In this document: positions 16,397-24,846 of the stretch, piece by piece | Layout: each line of letters starts with the position of its first letter | Numbering within the stretch: position 1 is the stretch's first letter | NCBI GenBank assembly: GCA_964554875.1 | Contig: CAZKQJ010000009.1 | Coordinates: 55,944 to 119,943 of the forward strand | Direction of reading: 5' to 3' | Source: Marispirochaeta sp964554875 | GTDB taxonomy: Bacteria; Spirochaetota; Spirochaetia; JC444; Marispirochaetaceae | DNA: 64,000 nt | Translations under genes and position numbers: made by a program | The notes under the pieces: model-generated | The model's input: the letters and a program-made list of their open reading frames with translations, nothing else | Databases searched by the model: none | Told to the model about the DNA's origin: nothing

Positions 16397-18079
16397 ATGT
16401 CAACATTAATTATTCTTGTTGCACTGGCGATTTATCTGGTCTTCTACTTCGTCTACGGAAAAAAACTGCAGCTGAACCTGATAAAATCGCACGAGGCTGC
16501 GGACGCACCGTCAAAGCGTCTTTCCGACGGAGTGGATTACATTCCGACGAGCAAGTTCGTGCTCTTCGGTCACCACTTCGCCTCGATTGCCGGAGCGGGA
16601 CCCATCGTCGGACCGGCCCTGGCCGTTGCCTGGGGATGGCTGCCGGGTCTTCTGTGGATCTGGTTCGGTAATATCTTTATCGGGGCCATCCATGACTATC
16701 TGGCACTGACAGCATCAGTCCGTTACGACGGACGGTCGGTCCAGTTTGTGGCCCAGGACCTGATCGGCAAAAAAGCCGGCAAATCCTTCGGCTGGTTCAT
16801 CCTCTTCCTCTGTATTCTGATCGTCGCGGCCTTCGGCGATATCGTTGCAGGGCAATTTGCGGGAGACGGGGCAGTCGCCTCCACCTTCTTCCTTTTCTGT
16901 GCCGCGGCGGTTGTTCTCGGAATACTGCTGTACCGGACCAAACTTCCCTTCTCCGTAAGTACGATTATCGGCCTTGTTCTGCTGGTTGCGGCCTTCATGA
17001 TCGGACGCAATGTCGGGATCCCCGCCAGCAAGGACACATGGTTCCTGGTAATTCTGGTTTACATCTTTATAGCAGCCGCGCTGCCGGTCAACATCCTGCT
17101 GCAGCCCCGGGACTACCTGAACAGCTTCCTGCTCTACTTTGGACTGCTCGCCGGAGGAGTAGCGGCCGTCATTGCGGTAAAGAATTTCGATTCCGTTCCC
17201 CTCTTTACAGAATTCAGCGCAAAGGTCATCGGCGGAAAACCCTCTCCCTTCTGGCCCACGGTACCCCTGGTAATCGCCTGCGGCGCCCTGTCGGGATTCC
17301 ACGCTCTGGTTGCCTCGGGAACAAGCAGCAAGCAGCTTCGGGAAGAGAAAGACAGCCTCTTCGTCGGCTACGGCGCCATGCTGACTGAAGGCTTCCTCTC
17401 CACCATCGTTGTAATATCCATTGCCGCCTTCGGTATCCAGGCTCTGGGTGCAGGAAACGTACTGACCACCGGTGCGCTGCCCCGCTTTACCTCGAGCTAC
17501 GGCGCCATGGTTGCCTCTGCAATGCCGGTCTTTACCGCGGATTTCATGAAGCTTTTTGCCTCCATCTGGGTAAGCTCCTTTGCCCTGACCACCCTGGATA
17601 CTACCAACCGTCTGGGACGCTACATTCTCGGCGAGCTGGCCCTGCCCATGAAAGAAAAGAACCCCGGTGCCTACAAGCTGTTCCAGAACAAGTGGTTCGG
17701 CTCCATGGTCGTTGCAGTCCTGGGTATCGGACTTGCCTGGACAGGAAACTACACCGTTCTGTGGCCTGCCTTCTCCGGAGCCAACCAGCTGATAGCTTCC
17801 GTCGTTATGCTGACCGTTGCCATGTGGGTCCACAAGCAGCTGAGCGTCAAGTACACCAATATCGTATTGATTCCGGCAATCCTTCTCTGGGTTACCGTAA
17901 CAGCCGGCCTTATCTGGTACGAGCTGGTCATTATTCCCAGCCACTTTGCCGCCGGAGCCACTGCCAAGAGCATGGTCACCGGAACTGCAGTCGGGCTTAT
18001 TACCCTGATAATGCTGATCATGAACATCACCATGATCGTCTCGTTCTTCAAGAACTTTAACCAGAAGTCCGGAAGCTGA
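16397..18079 (+). CDS. cstA: Carbon starvation protein CstA-family transporter
   Basis: A 560-residue integral membrane protein with about 15 hydrophobic segments. Family hallmarks include the early GVDYIPTSKFVLFGHHFASIAGAGPIVGPALA stretch, GNIFIGAIHDY, and FHALVASGTSSKQL. The length matches the shorter bacterial CstA form rather than the ~700-residue Escherichia coli protein. Members import peptides or pyruvate during carbon limitation; which applies here is unknown. Start ATG 16397 follows AAGGAGGAG. A strong hairpin at 18109-18148 ends the transcript, so it is probably monocistronic, though it sits next to a cyclase that could make the cAMP controlling such genes elsewhere. Confidence 0.92.
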   Translation: MSTLIILVALAIYLVFYFVYGKKLQLNLIKSHEAADAPSKRLSDGVDYIPTSKFVLFGHHFASIAGAGPIVGPALAVAWGWLPGLLWIWFGNIFIGAIHDYLALTASVRYDGRSVQFVAQDLIGKKAGKSFGWFILFLCILIVAAFGDIVAGQFAGDGAVASTFFLFCAAAVVLGILLYRTKLPFSVSTIIGLVLLVAAFMIGRNVGIPASKDTWFLVILVYIFIAAALPVNILLQPRDYLNSFLLYFGLLAGGVAAVIAVKNFDSVPLFTEFSAKVIGGKPSPFWPTVPLVIACGALSGFHALVASGTSSKQLREEKDSLFVGYGAMLTEGFLSTIVVISIAAFGIQALGAGNVLTTGALPRFTSSYGAMVASAMPVFTADFMKLFASIWVSSFALTTLDTTNRLGRYILGELALPMKEKNPGAYKLFQNKWFGSMVVAVLGIGLAWTGNYTVLWPAFSGANQLIASVVMLTVAMWVHKQLSVKYTNIVLIPAILLWVTVTAGLIWYELVIIPSHFAAGATAKSMVTGTAVGLITLIMLIMNITMIVSFFKNFNQKSGS

Positions 18080-18108
18080 GCAGTTTTTTACGGACTTTAT
18101 CATTACTG

Positions 18109-18148
18109 CGGCCTGTGAGTTCCCCCATTATTCGGGGGCCACAGGCCG
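18109..18148 (+). terminator. Hairpin terminator after cstA
   Basis: CGGCCTGTG (18109-18117) pairs perfectly with CACAGGCCG (18140-18148); inside, CCCCC (18122-18126) pairs with GGGGG (18134-18138), followed by a short TATTT. This lies 30 bases after the cstA stop. Confidence 0.7.
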
Positions 18149-18185
18149 TATTTCCGTATTGGAGTAAAAGGAGTACCATACAGTC

Positions 18186-18467
18186 ATGCTGGAAAAACTC
18201 TCCAGGGGACTCAAGGTTTTCTGGGAAACCGCCGTGCAGGTCCACCGGGACAAGGCTACGGGAATGCTTGAGTTCGAACTTAAAGAAATCGAGAACATCT
18301 TTGTCCTGCTGCTCTTCGGCAGTTTTGTCGGACTGCCTTCGCCTCCTTCAGCAATGGCCCTGGAGCTGATGCCCCACATGGAAGATGAGATAAAACTGAT
18401 GATCTCCCGGGCAGACATGGCCCAGGACCCTCTGGGCAGTCTTCTTGGAATGCTGGAGGTCGACTGA
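18186..18467 (+). CDS. Small conserved-looking protein of the ArsA cluster
   Basis: A 93-residue protein with a central hydrophobic stretch (IENIFVLLLFGSFVGLPSPPSAMALELM) that could be a membrane segment or tail-like hydrophobic patch, flanked by charged helices. An AAAGGAG ribosome site lies rather far (12 bases) upstream. Its stop overlaps the start of the ArsA-like gene by one base (TGATG), so the two are surely co-translated. I do not recognise the family. Its position before an ArsA/Get3-type ATPase makes it a candidate client or partner of that ATPase. Confidence 0.6.
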   Translation: MLEKLSRGLKVFWETAVQVHRDKATGMLEFELKEIENIFVLLLFGSFVGLPSPPSAMALELMPHMEDEIKLMISRADMAQDPLGSLLGMLEVD

Positions 18468-19396
18468 TGCGAAGAATGCTCTTTTTTCTTGGTAAGGGCG
18501 GAGTCGGCAAATCGACCATCTCGTCGGCGGTTTCGTATCAGCTGAACCGACTGGGCAGCACAGTTCTTATCGTCAGCCTGGATCCCGCTCACAACCTGGG
18601 GGACATCTTCAATATGCGCCTCGCCGATGAACGCCGCAGTGTAGTTAAAGGTCTCGATGCCATGGAGATCGACCTCCAGGGCTGGGTCCAGCGGTATCTG
18701 AAGAAGAGCCGGGACGAGATAATATCGAACTACAACTACAATCTCTCCATCAACCTGGATTCCTACATGAACATCATGAAGTACTCCCCGGGGACCCAGG
18801 AATACGCTACCCTCTGGGCAATAGAGCACATCTATGAGACCTGGAAGGACCAGTACGAGTATCTTGTTTTCGACACTCCGCCAACCGCCCTGACACTTCA
18901 GTTTCTGGCCATGCCGTCAATAACGCGCCTGTGGGTACGGGAGCTTTCGTCCATGCGGGAGAAAATCCTCAGCAAGAGACAGACCCTTACCCGGCTGAAT
19001 CCGGAAGCTTCGGTGCTGAAGGGAGCAACCAAAAAAGAGGACGACAAGGTCTCCATGCAGCTGGGATCGATCTCGGACCGTCTGGAAAAGCTTTACCGGC
19101 TCTTTACGGAAAGAAGTTACATGTCCCTGGTCATAAACGACGACCGCCTCAGCCTGGAGGAGTCCAAGAGGATCAGACAGGAACTGCAGAAGCTCCAGAT
19201 AACCATCAACAGTGTCTGTCTCAACAAGATCCCCTCGGTGGCTGATTCCCATCCGGAAATCGAGAACCACTTTGCCAGCTTTCCTATCAACAAGATCGCA
19301 TCCGTTCCGGGGGGTATCCACAGGACGGAAGATCTGTCAGCCCTGACAATCGACAAAATTCTCGATCACATACGTCAACAGGAGCCTTCAGCATGA
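18467..19396 (+). CDS. ArsA/Get3-family ATPase
   Basis: A 309-residue P-loop protein with the deviant Walker A GKGGVGKST (residues 9-17), DPAHN in the switch I position and DTPPT after the second strand, all typical of the ArsA/TRC40 (Get3) group. It is a single-domain form, unlike the duplicated arsenite pump ATPase, and no arsB or arsR is nearby. It starts one base before the end of the small upstream gene and its stop overlaps the next gene by 4 bases. Members move metal ions or membrane-protein tails in an ATP-dependent way. Here the DUF59 gene two positions downstream suggests a metal or iron-sulfur role. Confidence 0.88.
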   Translation: MRRMLFFLGKGGVGKSTISSAVSYQLNRLGSTVLIVSLDPAHNLGDIFNMRLADERRSVVKGLDAMEIDLQGWVQRYLKKSRDEIISNYNYNLSINLDSYMNIMKYSPGTQEYATLWAIEHIYETWKDQYEYLVFDTPPTALTLQFLAMPSITRLWVRELSSMREKILSKRQTLTRLNPEASVLKGATKKEDDKVSMQLGSISDRLEKLYRLFTERSYMSLVINDDRLSLEESKRIRQELQKLQITINSVCLNKIPSVADSHPEIENHFASFPINKIASVPGGIHRTEDLSALTIDKILDHIRQQEPSA

Positions 19397-20025
19397 ACTC
19401 GCTTATTTACCTTCTTATCGCTCTGGCCGTTGCAACCACCCTTGGCTATTACAAAGGGAGAAAAAAGAACCGCGAAATCGGCGGCATGATCGGAGCTGTA
19501 ACCGAAGATGTCCTCTCTCCGCGGGAAAAGGAGTATGTAAACATCGGCGGCACCCTGGGTCACAATTTTACCTACAAGCTTGATCCGCCTTTTTCAGAGG
19601 CAAAGGGGACTTTTACGCTGCTGCCGCGGCACTCCATACTCTACCTTCCCCTGTCCCTGTTGATAACCCGTCACGACCGATACTATCTGCACATCTATTC
19701 CTCCAAAGAACTCCAGGGAGAATGTCATATTATCGCGAAACGCTATTTTCCAAAAATGCGGGTGGACATTAAGGGAATCGATAAACTCAAGCGCGACACA
19801 GTGCAAACCCGGGAGGGAGAATTTATCATGTTATGGGACAATCCGCACCTGGAGGCAAAAATGAGGGCCCTTATCGAGAATACGGAGGGTATCGATACGC
19901 TGCTGCACTTCTGCTGCTTCCGGAACAACAAAGTGTTCTTTATTCACAGCGTTCCCTCCGAGCCCGGTCTCAAGCAGCTCCTTAGCGGCATCCATGCCGG
20001 GCTGCCGGAGTTCATGAAAAAATGA
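19393..20025 (+). CDS. Membrane-anchored protein of unknown function in the ArsA cluster
   Basis: A 210-residue protein with one N-terminal membrane segment (SLIYLLIALAVATTLGYYKG) followed by a soluble cytoplasmic-looking domain with the pattern REKEYVNIGGTLGHNFTYKL, PRHSILYLPLSLLITRHDRYYLHIY and LLHFCCFRNNKVFF. Two adjacent cysteines sit near residue 177. It overlaps both neighbours by 4 bases, so it is firmly in the operon. No family recognised; conserved linkage with the ArsA ATPase would have to be tested. It may anchor the system to the membrane. Confidence 0.7.
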   Translation: MNSLIYLLIALAVATTLGYYKGRKKNREIGGMIGAVTEDVLSPREKEYVNIGGTLGHNFTYKLDPPFSEAKGTFTLLPRHSILYLPLSLLITRHDRYYLHIYSSKELQGECHIIAKRYFPKMRVDIKGIDKLKRDTVQTREGEFIMLWDNPHLEAKMRALIENTEGIDTLLHFCCFRNNKVFFIHSVPSEPGLKQLLSGIHAGLPEFMKK

Positions 20026-20309
20026 GCGCCACGATGCCGCTGCCGGTACAGCGGAAAATCGATTCGGTACTGCAGCGGGTCAAGGAGCCCGAGACCCTGC
20101 GCAGTATCGGAGAGCTCAACCTGGTTCGACGGGTTCGCTACAGCCAAAGCGAAAAGCGACTTATCGTTTTCATGGATATTGCTGACCCCCGGTCCACCTG
20201 TATGGTATGCTCCCTTGTAACGGAACACCTGCGCTCTTCCATCCAGCGGGAGCTTCAACGGGAGATGGAACGGGAGTTTCCCGGTTTTACCGTCGAGATT
20301 TCCGCATAG
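20022..20309 (+). CDS. DUF59/MIP18-like protein
   Basis: A 95-residue protein that reads like the MIP18 (DUF59) fold: VLQRVKEPETLRSIGELNLVRRVRYSQ followed by RLIVFMDIADPRSTCMVCSLVTEHL and a C-terminal helix/strand. In that family the segment corresponding to TCMVC is near the conserved cysteine. DUF59 proteins work in iron-sulfur cluster assembly, free or fused to the Mrp/ApbC P-loop carrier. Last gene of the four-gene ArsA cluster, overlapping the preceding stop by 4 bases. Confidence 0.7.
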   Translation: MSATMPLPVQRKIDSVLQRVKEPETLRSIGELNLVRRVRYSQSEKRLIVFMDIADPRSTCMVCSLVTEHLRSSIQRELQREMEREFPGFTVEISA

Positions 20310-20327
20310 AGATTACCTGAACTCCGC

Positions 20328-20357
20328 TTGCCCGAGTCCCGGGGAATTACCTATAAT
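20328..20357 (+). promoter_or_regulatory. Sigma-70 promoter of the old-yellow-enzyme gene
   Basis: TTGCCC at 20328-20333 and a perfect TATAAT at 20352-20357 with an 18-base spacer, 38 bases before the ATG at 20396. Confidence 0.55.
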
Positions 20358-20395
20358 AGGTTCAGTGCATAACCCAAGAATACGAGGATCCATCA

Positions 20396-21490
20396 ATGAG
20401 CTACTCTACGCTGCTTTCACCCTTTCAAGTTGCCGATTTTACCCTTAAAAACAGAATTGTAATGCCCCCCATGGTTATCTGGAAATCCGGCGAGGATGCC
20501 GAAGTCCGGGATGTCCATCTGAAGCACTACGCCTCCTGCGCCGGCCCGGGCCTGATGATTGTCGAAGCTACCGCCGTCTCTCCCGACGGAAAACTCCATA
20601 AAAATCAGCTGGGAATTTTTGAAGAGCGTCATATCAAGGGACTCTCACGTCTTGCAGAGACAATCCGGAAGACCGGAGCCCTCCCGGGAATCCAGATTAA
20701 TCATGCCGGAGGCAGATCCACCCCCGAGTGGAACTGGGGACTCACACCCCACGCTCCTGCCGTTGACGGCAGCATACGACCCGACAGCCCTGAATGCCGG
20801 GCCTTGAACCTTGAGGACATCCACCGGATTCAGGCCGATTTTGTCAGTGCCGCCGAGAGGGCCGTCAAGGCGGGTTTTGAGTATATAGAGCTCCACTACG
20901 CCCACGGGTACCTGGGCAGTCAGTTTCTCTCCCCCCTGACCAACACCAGGGGCGATCGATACGGCGGCAGCCTGGAAAACCGGCAGCGCTTCCTGATCGA
21001 GACCTACCGTGCCTGCCGGGATGCCGTGGAGGACAAGGCACTCCTGAGCTGCCGCCTCGGTATCATCGACAAGGACGAGGGGGGACTTGCTCTGGAGGAA
21101 GGTATCGATACTGCTAAAAAGCTGGAGGCCGAAGGGGCTCCCATACTGCATATTTCCAGGGCTCACGGCGTGCCGGATTCCATACGTCCGGAAGGAAGCA
21201 GCTTTGATCCCCTTCTGCACCTGGCAGGAGAAGCCCGTCCGGCCCTGAATATTCCGGTCATAGGAATCGGAGGGATTCTCGATCCCGGGACGGCTGAAAA
21301 AGCGCTGAAAACAGGTATCGCCGACCTTGTCGCGGTGGGACGTGGAATCCTGGCGGACCCGGAATGGGCACTGAAGATAATCAAGGACAAGGCGGACGAC
21401 ATAAACACCTGCCGTCAATGCAGTCCCTGTCTCTGGTATAAAACCCCCGAGAAGTGTCCTTCCCGGCTTGCAGCGGGAAATACAATCTGA
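20396..21490 (+). CDS. NADH:flavin oxidoreductase (old yellow enzyme family)
   Basis: A 364-residue FMN-dependent TIM-barrel reductase. Visible family motifs are LKNRIVMPPM at the start, INHAGGR near residue 102, HYAHGYLGSQFLSPLTNTRGDRYGGSLENR around 167-197, and the phosphate-binding IGIGG and VAVGRGILADPEW. It ends with a cysteine-rich tail CRQCSPCLW..PEKCP but lacks the Fe-S/FAD half of 2,4-dienoyl-CoA reductase-type enzymes; that tail is cut just where those would continue. It probably reduces an activated alkene; substrate unknown. Followed closely by a GNAT and a peptidase gene. Confidence 0.88.
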   Translation: MSYSTLLSPFQVADFTLKNRIVMPPMVIWKSGEDAEVRDVHLKHYASCAGPGLMIVEATAVSPDGKLHKNQLGIFEERHIKGLSRLAETIRKTGALPGIQINHAGGRSTPEWNWGLTPHAPAVDGSIRPDSPECRALNLEDIHRIQADFVSAAERAVKAGFEYIELHYAHGYLGSQFLSPLTNTRGDRYGGSLENRQRFLIETYRACRDAVEDKALLSCRLGIIDKDEGGLALEEGIDTAKKLEAEGAPILHISRAHGVPDSIRPEGSSFDPLLHLAGEARPALNIPVIGIGGILDPGTAEKALKTGIADLVAVGRGILADPEWALKIIKDKADDINTCRQCSPCLWYKTPEKCPSRLAAGNTI

Positions 21491-21511
21491 TGCAGGCGGA
21501 GCAGGAGAGCA

Positions 21512-21994
21512 ATGAAGAATCTTGAGGATCTTAAGATCCGGTTCCCTGGAATCGATGATCTGGCGGCGATCTTCCATATTGGCGAGAAGGTTTTTACACC
21601 CCAGAATTACTCCAATCTCTACCGGACCTGGGACGAATACGAGGTTACGAACCTCTTTAATTCCGAATCCGAACACATGCTGGTGGCGGACCTGAACCGC
21701 AGGGTAATCGGTTTTGCCATGGGTACTACCATAGAAAAGGCCCGTTCCGCCTGGACCTACGGGCACCTGCTGTGGCTGGGGGTGGACCCCGCCTACGCCG
21801 GACGGGGTATCGGCGGAATGCTCTTCGACCGCTTTCGGAAAATCATGGACGAAGAGGGAATCAGAATGCTCCTGGTGGACACCCAGGCCGACAACGAGGA
21901 GGCCATTCGCTTCTTTGAGCGGCGGGGTTTCGAAAACCCGGTAGACCATATATACATGACCCTGAACCTGCAGAATTACCGGGAGTCCCGCTGA
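21512..21994 (+). CDS. GNAT-family N-acetyltransferase
   Basis: A 160-residue acetyltransferase. The acetyl-CoA pyrophosphate loop appears as GVDPAYAGRGIGGMLF (R/QxxGxG/A form), preceded by LLWL and followed by LLVDTQADNEEAIRFFERRGF, the usual motif B. Ribosome site AGGAGA before ATG. It overlaps the M20 peptidase gene by one base (TGATG), so an acetylation/deacylation pair acting on a small amine or amino acid is plausible. Acceptor unknown. Confidence 0.88.
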   Translation: MKNLEDLKIRFPGIDDLAAIFHIGEKVFTPQNYSNLYRTWDEYEVTNLFNSESEHMLVADLNRRVIGFAMGTTIEKARSAWTYGHLLWLGVDPAYAGRGIGGMLFDRFRKIMDEEGIRMLLVDTQADNEEAIRFFERRGFENPVDHIYMTLNLQNYRESR

Positions 21995-23100
21995 TGAAGG
22001 AACTCGAGGTAAACCGTAAACGCCTCTTTGCCCTGCTGAAGGACATGGTGGACATCTACAGTCCCTCGGGAAAAGAGGAAGAACTGACGGATTATCTCGA
22101 GGATTATATTCGGCAGCACGGACTGGTGGTACGCCGTCAAAGCGTGGATGAAGGCCGGGACAACCTGATAATCGGCTCGGGGAATGTCTCTGACCAGCTG
22201 CTTTTTCTCGGCCACATAGATACCGTCCCCGCCTTCGATATTGAGGAGTTCGAATTCAGCCAGTCCGGAGGACGCTGCTACGGCCTTGGAACCTCGGACA
22301 TGAAAAGCGGCTGCGCTGCCATGATCGAGGGCTTCATCAGCGCCCGCGAGAACGGCGGGCTGCCGGAATCCGCCACCCTTGCCCTGGTGGTCGGGGAGGA
22401 AGAGAGCGGAGACGGCACCGAAGCGCTTCTGGAAACCTTCTCTTTCAAAGAAGCCCTGGTGGCGGAACCTACAAGCCTGCAACCCTGCCTGGAGCACTTC
22501 GGCTACGTGGAGATGCTTATCCGCACCTACGGTTACCGCCGCCACGCCGCCATGGCCAGCCGGGAGACCAACGCCGTACGCTGCATGCTCAACTATCTCC
22601 TGCGCCTGGAGGACCGGATAGAGGAGGAACCGGATACGATCATAAATATCCGGGATCTTCACAGTTCCGAATCCGGGTTTGCCGTCCCGGACCAGTGCGC
22701 CGCTGCGGTGGATCTTCATATTCCTCCCGGGGTAAGCTCCAGCGACTATGCCGTGGAAGCTCAGGAGTTTTCCAACGAACAATTAAACAGCACCGGGGCA
22801 TCCCATTACGAGATCGAGTTTCCCACCCGTACCGACGGCTATACCATAGGCGAATCCGTCTCGCTTGTCCGTGGGCTCAAAGAGGTGTACCGCAGGACCC
22901 ACATGGAATGGAAGCCAGCGGCCTTCCGGAGCCACTCCGACGCGAACCTTCTGCGGGATGCCGGATGCGACGCCCTCATTTTAGGCCCGGGACAGCTCTC
23001 CCTGGCCCATACCATAGATGAGTCCGTGGACTTTGAAGAGGTGCTTCGCGCCGCCAGGATATACTCTCTGCTTCTGAATGACCTAGGAATTTCGTCCTAG
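21994..23100 (+). CDS. M20-family metallopeptidase/deacylase (ArgE/LysK/DapE-like)
   Basis: A 368-residue M20 hydrolase. Metal and catalytic residues are visible: GHIDTVP (His, Asp), GTSDMKSG (bridging Asp), GEEESGDG (catalytic and metal Glu), VAEPTS and a late SHSDANLLRDAG. Between them is the dimerisation/lid domain. The gene follows a GNAT acetyltransferase with one-base overlap. The closest functional types are ArgE/LysK-style amino-acid deacylases; the context does not decide. Ribosome site is weak, consistent with translational coupling. Confidence 0.85.
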   Translation: MKELEVNRKRLFALLKDMVDIYSPSGKEEELTDYLEDYIRQHGLVVRRQSVDEGRDNLIIGSGNVSDQLLFLGHIDTVPAFDIEEFEFSQSGGRCYGLGTSDMKSGCAAMIEGFISARENGGLPESATLALVVGEEESGDGTEALLETFSFKEALVAEPTSLQPCLEHFGYVEMLIRTYGYRRHAAMASRETNAVRCMLNYLLRLEDRIEEEPDTIINIRDLHSSESGFAVPDQCAAAVDLHIPPGVSSSDYAVEAQEFSNEQLNSTGASHYEIEFPTRTDGYTIGESVSLVRGLKEVYRRTHMEWKPAAFRSHSDANLLRDAGCDALILGPGQLSLAHTIDESVDFEEVLRAARIYSLLLNDLGISS

Positions 23101-23184
23101 ATTAAAGAATCATACAAATTTCCGATTCCTCCCTCCTCTGTGGAACTGTACGGTAAGGTCATCACAATGCCTTGGAGGAGAATT

Positions 23185-23787
23185 ATGAAGGCTGTCTACC
23201 GTACTGGTATTATTTCAATGGTATTACTCTTGCTGGCGGCTCCGCTGATCTGCCAGTCCCCCCGGGAAAGCCAAACATTATGGTCTGTTCAGGTGGAAAC
23301 CGGCGGCGGAATAAGCGGCGGAGAGGGAACCCTGGAATTCGGCGCCGCCCTTACCCGGGAAATGAAACACTGGCTGGATGCCGGCGTGTCGGTCCGGGGA
23401 ATGAGCCGGATTGATCATGGGATGGAGGACACCCTGGGCCGGGAATATCACATGGAAACCGCCTATGCTGCGCTGCGGCTGCGGCCCAAGATGGAACTTG
23501 CCCGGGGTGTAGAGCTGGCCCTGCCTTTGGAGATGGGTTCGGGACAGCTGGTCTACCGGTATGAACACAAATATGCCGATGATCTGCGCTGGACCGAGGA
23601 AGTGCTTGACCAGCTGAGTTACGCTGTCTATTCCGCCGGGCTGGAAGGACTGGTGGACCTGGGGGAAAGATACTCCCTTTTTGTCCGTGGAGGATTCAGG
23701 ACGACCAGTCCCATCCGGACCGATCTGGCGGATACGGATGAACTCTCCGGATTCTGGGCTGACCTGGGGATTGCATACAGATTCTAG
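23185..23787 (+). CDS. Small outer-membrane barrel-like protein
   Basis: A 200-residue exported protein. The start is set at ATG 23185 because GGAGGAG lies directly upstream and a normal signal peptide follows (ISMVLLLLAAPLICQS); the open frame continues 45 bases further upstream. The mature part has alternating strand patterns (WSVQVETGGGISGGEGTLEFGAAL; YSLFVRGGFRT) and ends FWADLGIAYRF with a terminal phenylalanine, the usual barrel signature. A Cys at the cleavage region (LICQS) might instead make it a lipoprotein, but the lipobox is poor. Function unknown. Confidence 0.65.
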   Translation: MKAVYRTGIISMVLLLLAAPLICQSPRESQTLWSVQVETGGGISGGEGTLEFGAALTREMKHWLDAGVSVRGMSRIDHGMEDTLGREYHMETAYAALRLRPKMELARGVELALPLEMGSGQLVYRYEHKYADDLRWTEEVLDQLSYAVYSAGLEGLVDLGERYSLFVRGGFRTTSPIRTDLADTDELSGFWADLGIAYRF

Positions 23788-23800
23788 CACCTTGTACTGC

Positions 23801-23873
23801 CATACCGGAGAGAAGTCCGGGGAAAAAGCTATTTACAGACTTTCCTCCGTGGCATACTATTCTCTCCGGTATG
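23801..23873. promoter_or_regulatory. Long inverted repeat covering the start codon of the LuxR-type gene
   Basis: CATACCGGAGAGAA (23801-23814) pairs perfectly over 14 bases with TTCTCTCCGGTATG (23860-23873); the last three bases of the right arm are the ATG of the next gene. An inner pair (CCGGGGAAA against TTTCCTCCG, with one bulge) extends the stem, leaving an apical loop of about 15 bases. It could terminate the upstream transcript, hold the start codon closed, or be a protein-binding dyad. Confidence 0.55.
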
Positions 23874-24791
23874 CGGCACCTGGTGTTGTTTCTCTATTTT
23901 ATCTTCCTCTCCTCCGGTTTTGCCGGAATTACCATGCTATCGATACTCTGGAAGAGATTGGGCCATCGTTTTCTGGGATGGATTATTGCTGTGGTATCGA
24001 CCTTTACAGTCTGGCTTCTTGTTACCGCCATAGTCTACTACCTGGAGCAGATAGTCCGCATCCCTGCAGCGAGGTTCCTGGGACCAGTCAACCTTCTGAT
24101 GGGAACTCTGGCGTATCTGTTTCTGCTCTTTTCAATGCTGAGTTCCCCTGCCCCGGTAAGGAAACCGGAGCTGCTGCTGGCCCTGTCTCCCATGCTGCTC
24201 TATTACCTGCTGATCATCCTGGGATTTACCGCGGTCCCGGGGATCTTCATTTTTGCAGAGAAGCACCCCCTGCCCTTCATGTTTTTTAACCTGGCCGCCG
24301 GTTCCATATTCGTTTTTTACATTGGGCGCGGTTTTCTTAGGGCAGCCCGCAATCTTCAACAGGACACAGCAGCTTTTATTTTGCGGGGCTACGGGTTTAC
24401 ACTCCTCGCCTTCGGCGTCGCCATTCTGGTTTTCAGCCTGGTCCTTGCTCTCCTGGGTACCAGGGTTGAGCAGGTCGTTCTGCTGGAGTTCTTTTTCTTC
24501 TTTTTCCTGAATATGCTTACCCTGGCCGCGTTTGTCCGCTACATCCGGCAACCCAATGCCTTCATAGAGGATGGTAAGATAAGCCGGCAATTCATAAGGG
24601 AATTCGGGATTTCGAGGCGCGAGGCCGAGGTAATCGAAATGATCTCCCGGGGATTGAGCAACAGGGAGATTGCGGAGCGCCTCTTCGTCAGCTTTCCCAC
24701 CATCAGGACCCACGTCTACAACATTTTCAAAAAGACCGGAGCCTCCAGCAGGCTGGAACTGCTTCGAATTGTCTCGAGTTATCGACAGTAG
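23871..24791 (+). CDS. Membrane-bound LuxR-type transcriptional regulator
   Basis: A 306-residue protein with seven predicted membrane helices (residues ~1-220) followed by a LuxR-type helix-turn-helix: REFGISRREAEVIEMISRGLSNREIAERLFVSFPTIRTHVYNIFKKTGASSR. Such one-component membrane regulators are common in spirochaetes and Bacteroidetes; the signal is unknown. No receiver domain or kinase is present. The start codon sits in the right arm of a 14-base inverted repeat, and no good ribosome site is seen, so translation may be controlled or another start used. The Crp/Fnr regulator follows after 55 bases. Confidence 0.85.
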   Translation: MRHLVLFLYFIFLSSGFAGITMLSILWKRLGHRFLGWIIAVVSTFTVWLLVTAIVYYLEQIVRIPAARFLGPVNLLMGTLAYLFLLFSMLSSPAPVRKPELLLALSPMLLYYLLIILGFTAVPGIFIFAEKHPLPFMFFNLAAGSIFVFYIGRGFLRAARNLQQDTAAFILRGYGFTLLAFGVAILVFSLVLALLGTRVEQVVLLEFFFFFFLNMLTLAAFVRYIRQPNAFIEDGKISRQFIREFGISRREAEVIEMISRGLSNREIAERLFVSFPTIRTHVYNIFKKTGASSRLELLRIVSSYRQ

Positions 24792-24846
24792 CAGATTCCC
24801 GAAGCTGTCTCTTTGCTCTCTTCTGTTTTTCCCTTATTATTACAAC

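Noticed and set aside
16715..18103. 462-codon frame opposite cstA
   Set aside because: The translation is low-complexity (Gly/Asp/Gln-rich) and antisense to an unmistakable CstA.
18467..19396. Arsenical resistance operon
   Set aside because: No arsB, arsR, arsD or arsC in the neighbourhood, and the ATPase is single-domain.
20645..21949. 434-codon frame opposite the flavin reductase and GNAT genes
   Set aside because: It spans two well-supported plus-strand genes and an intergenic gap, and shows no known motif.
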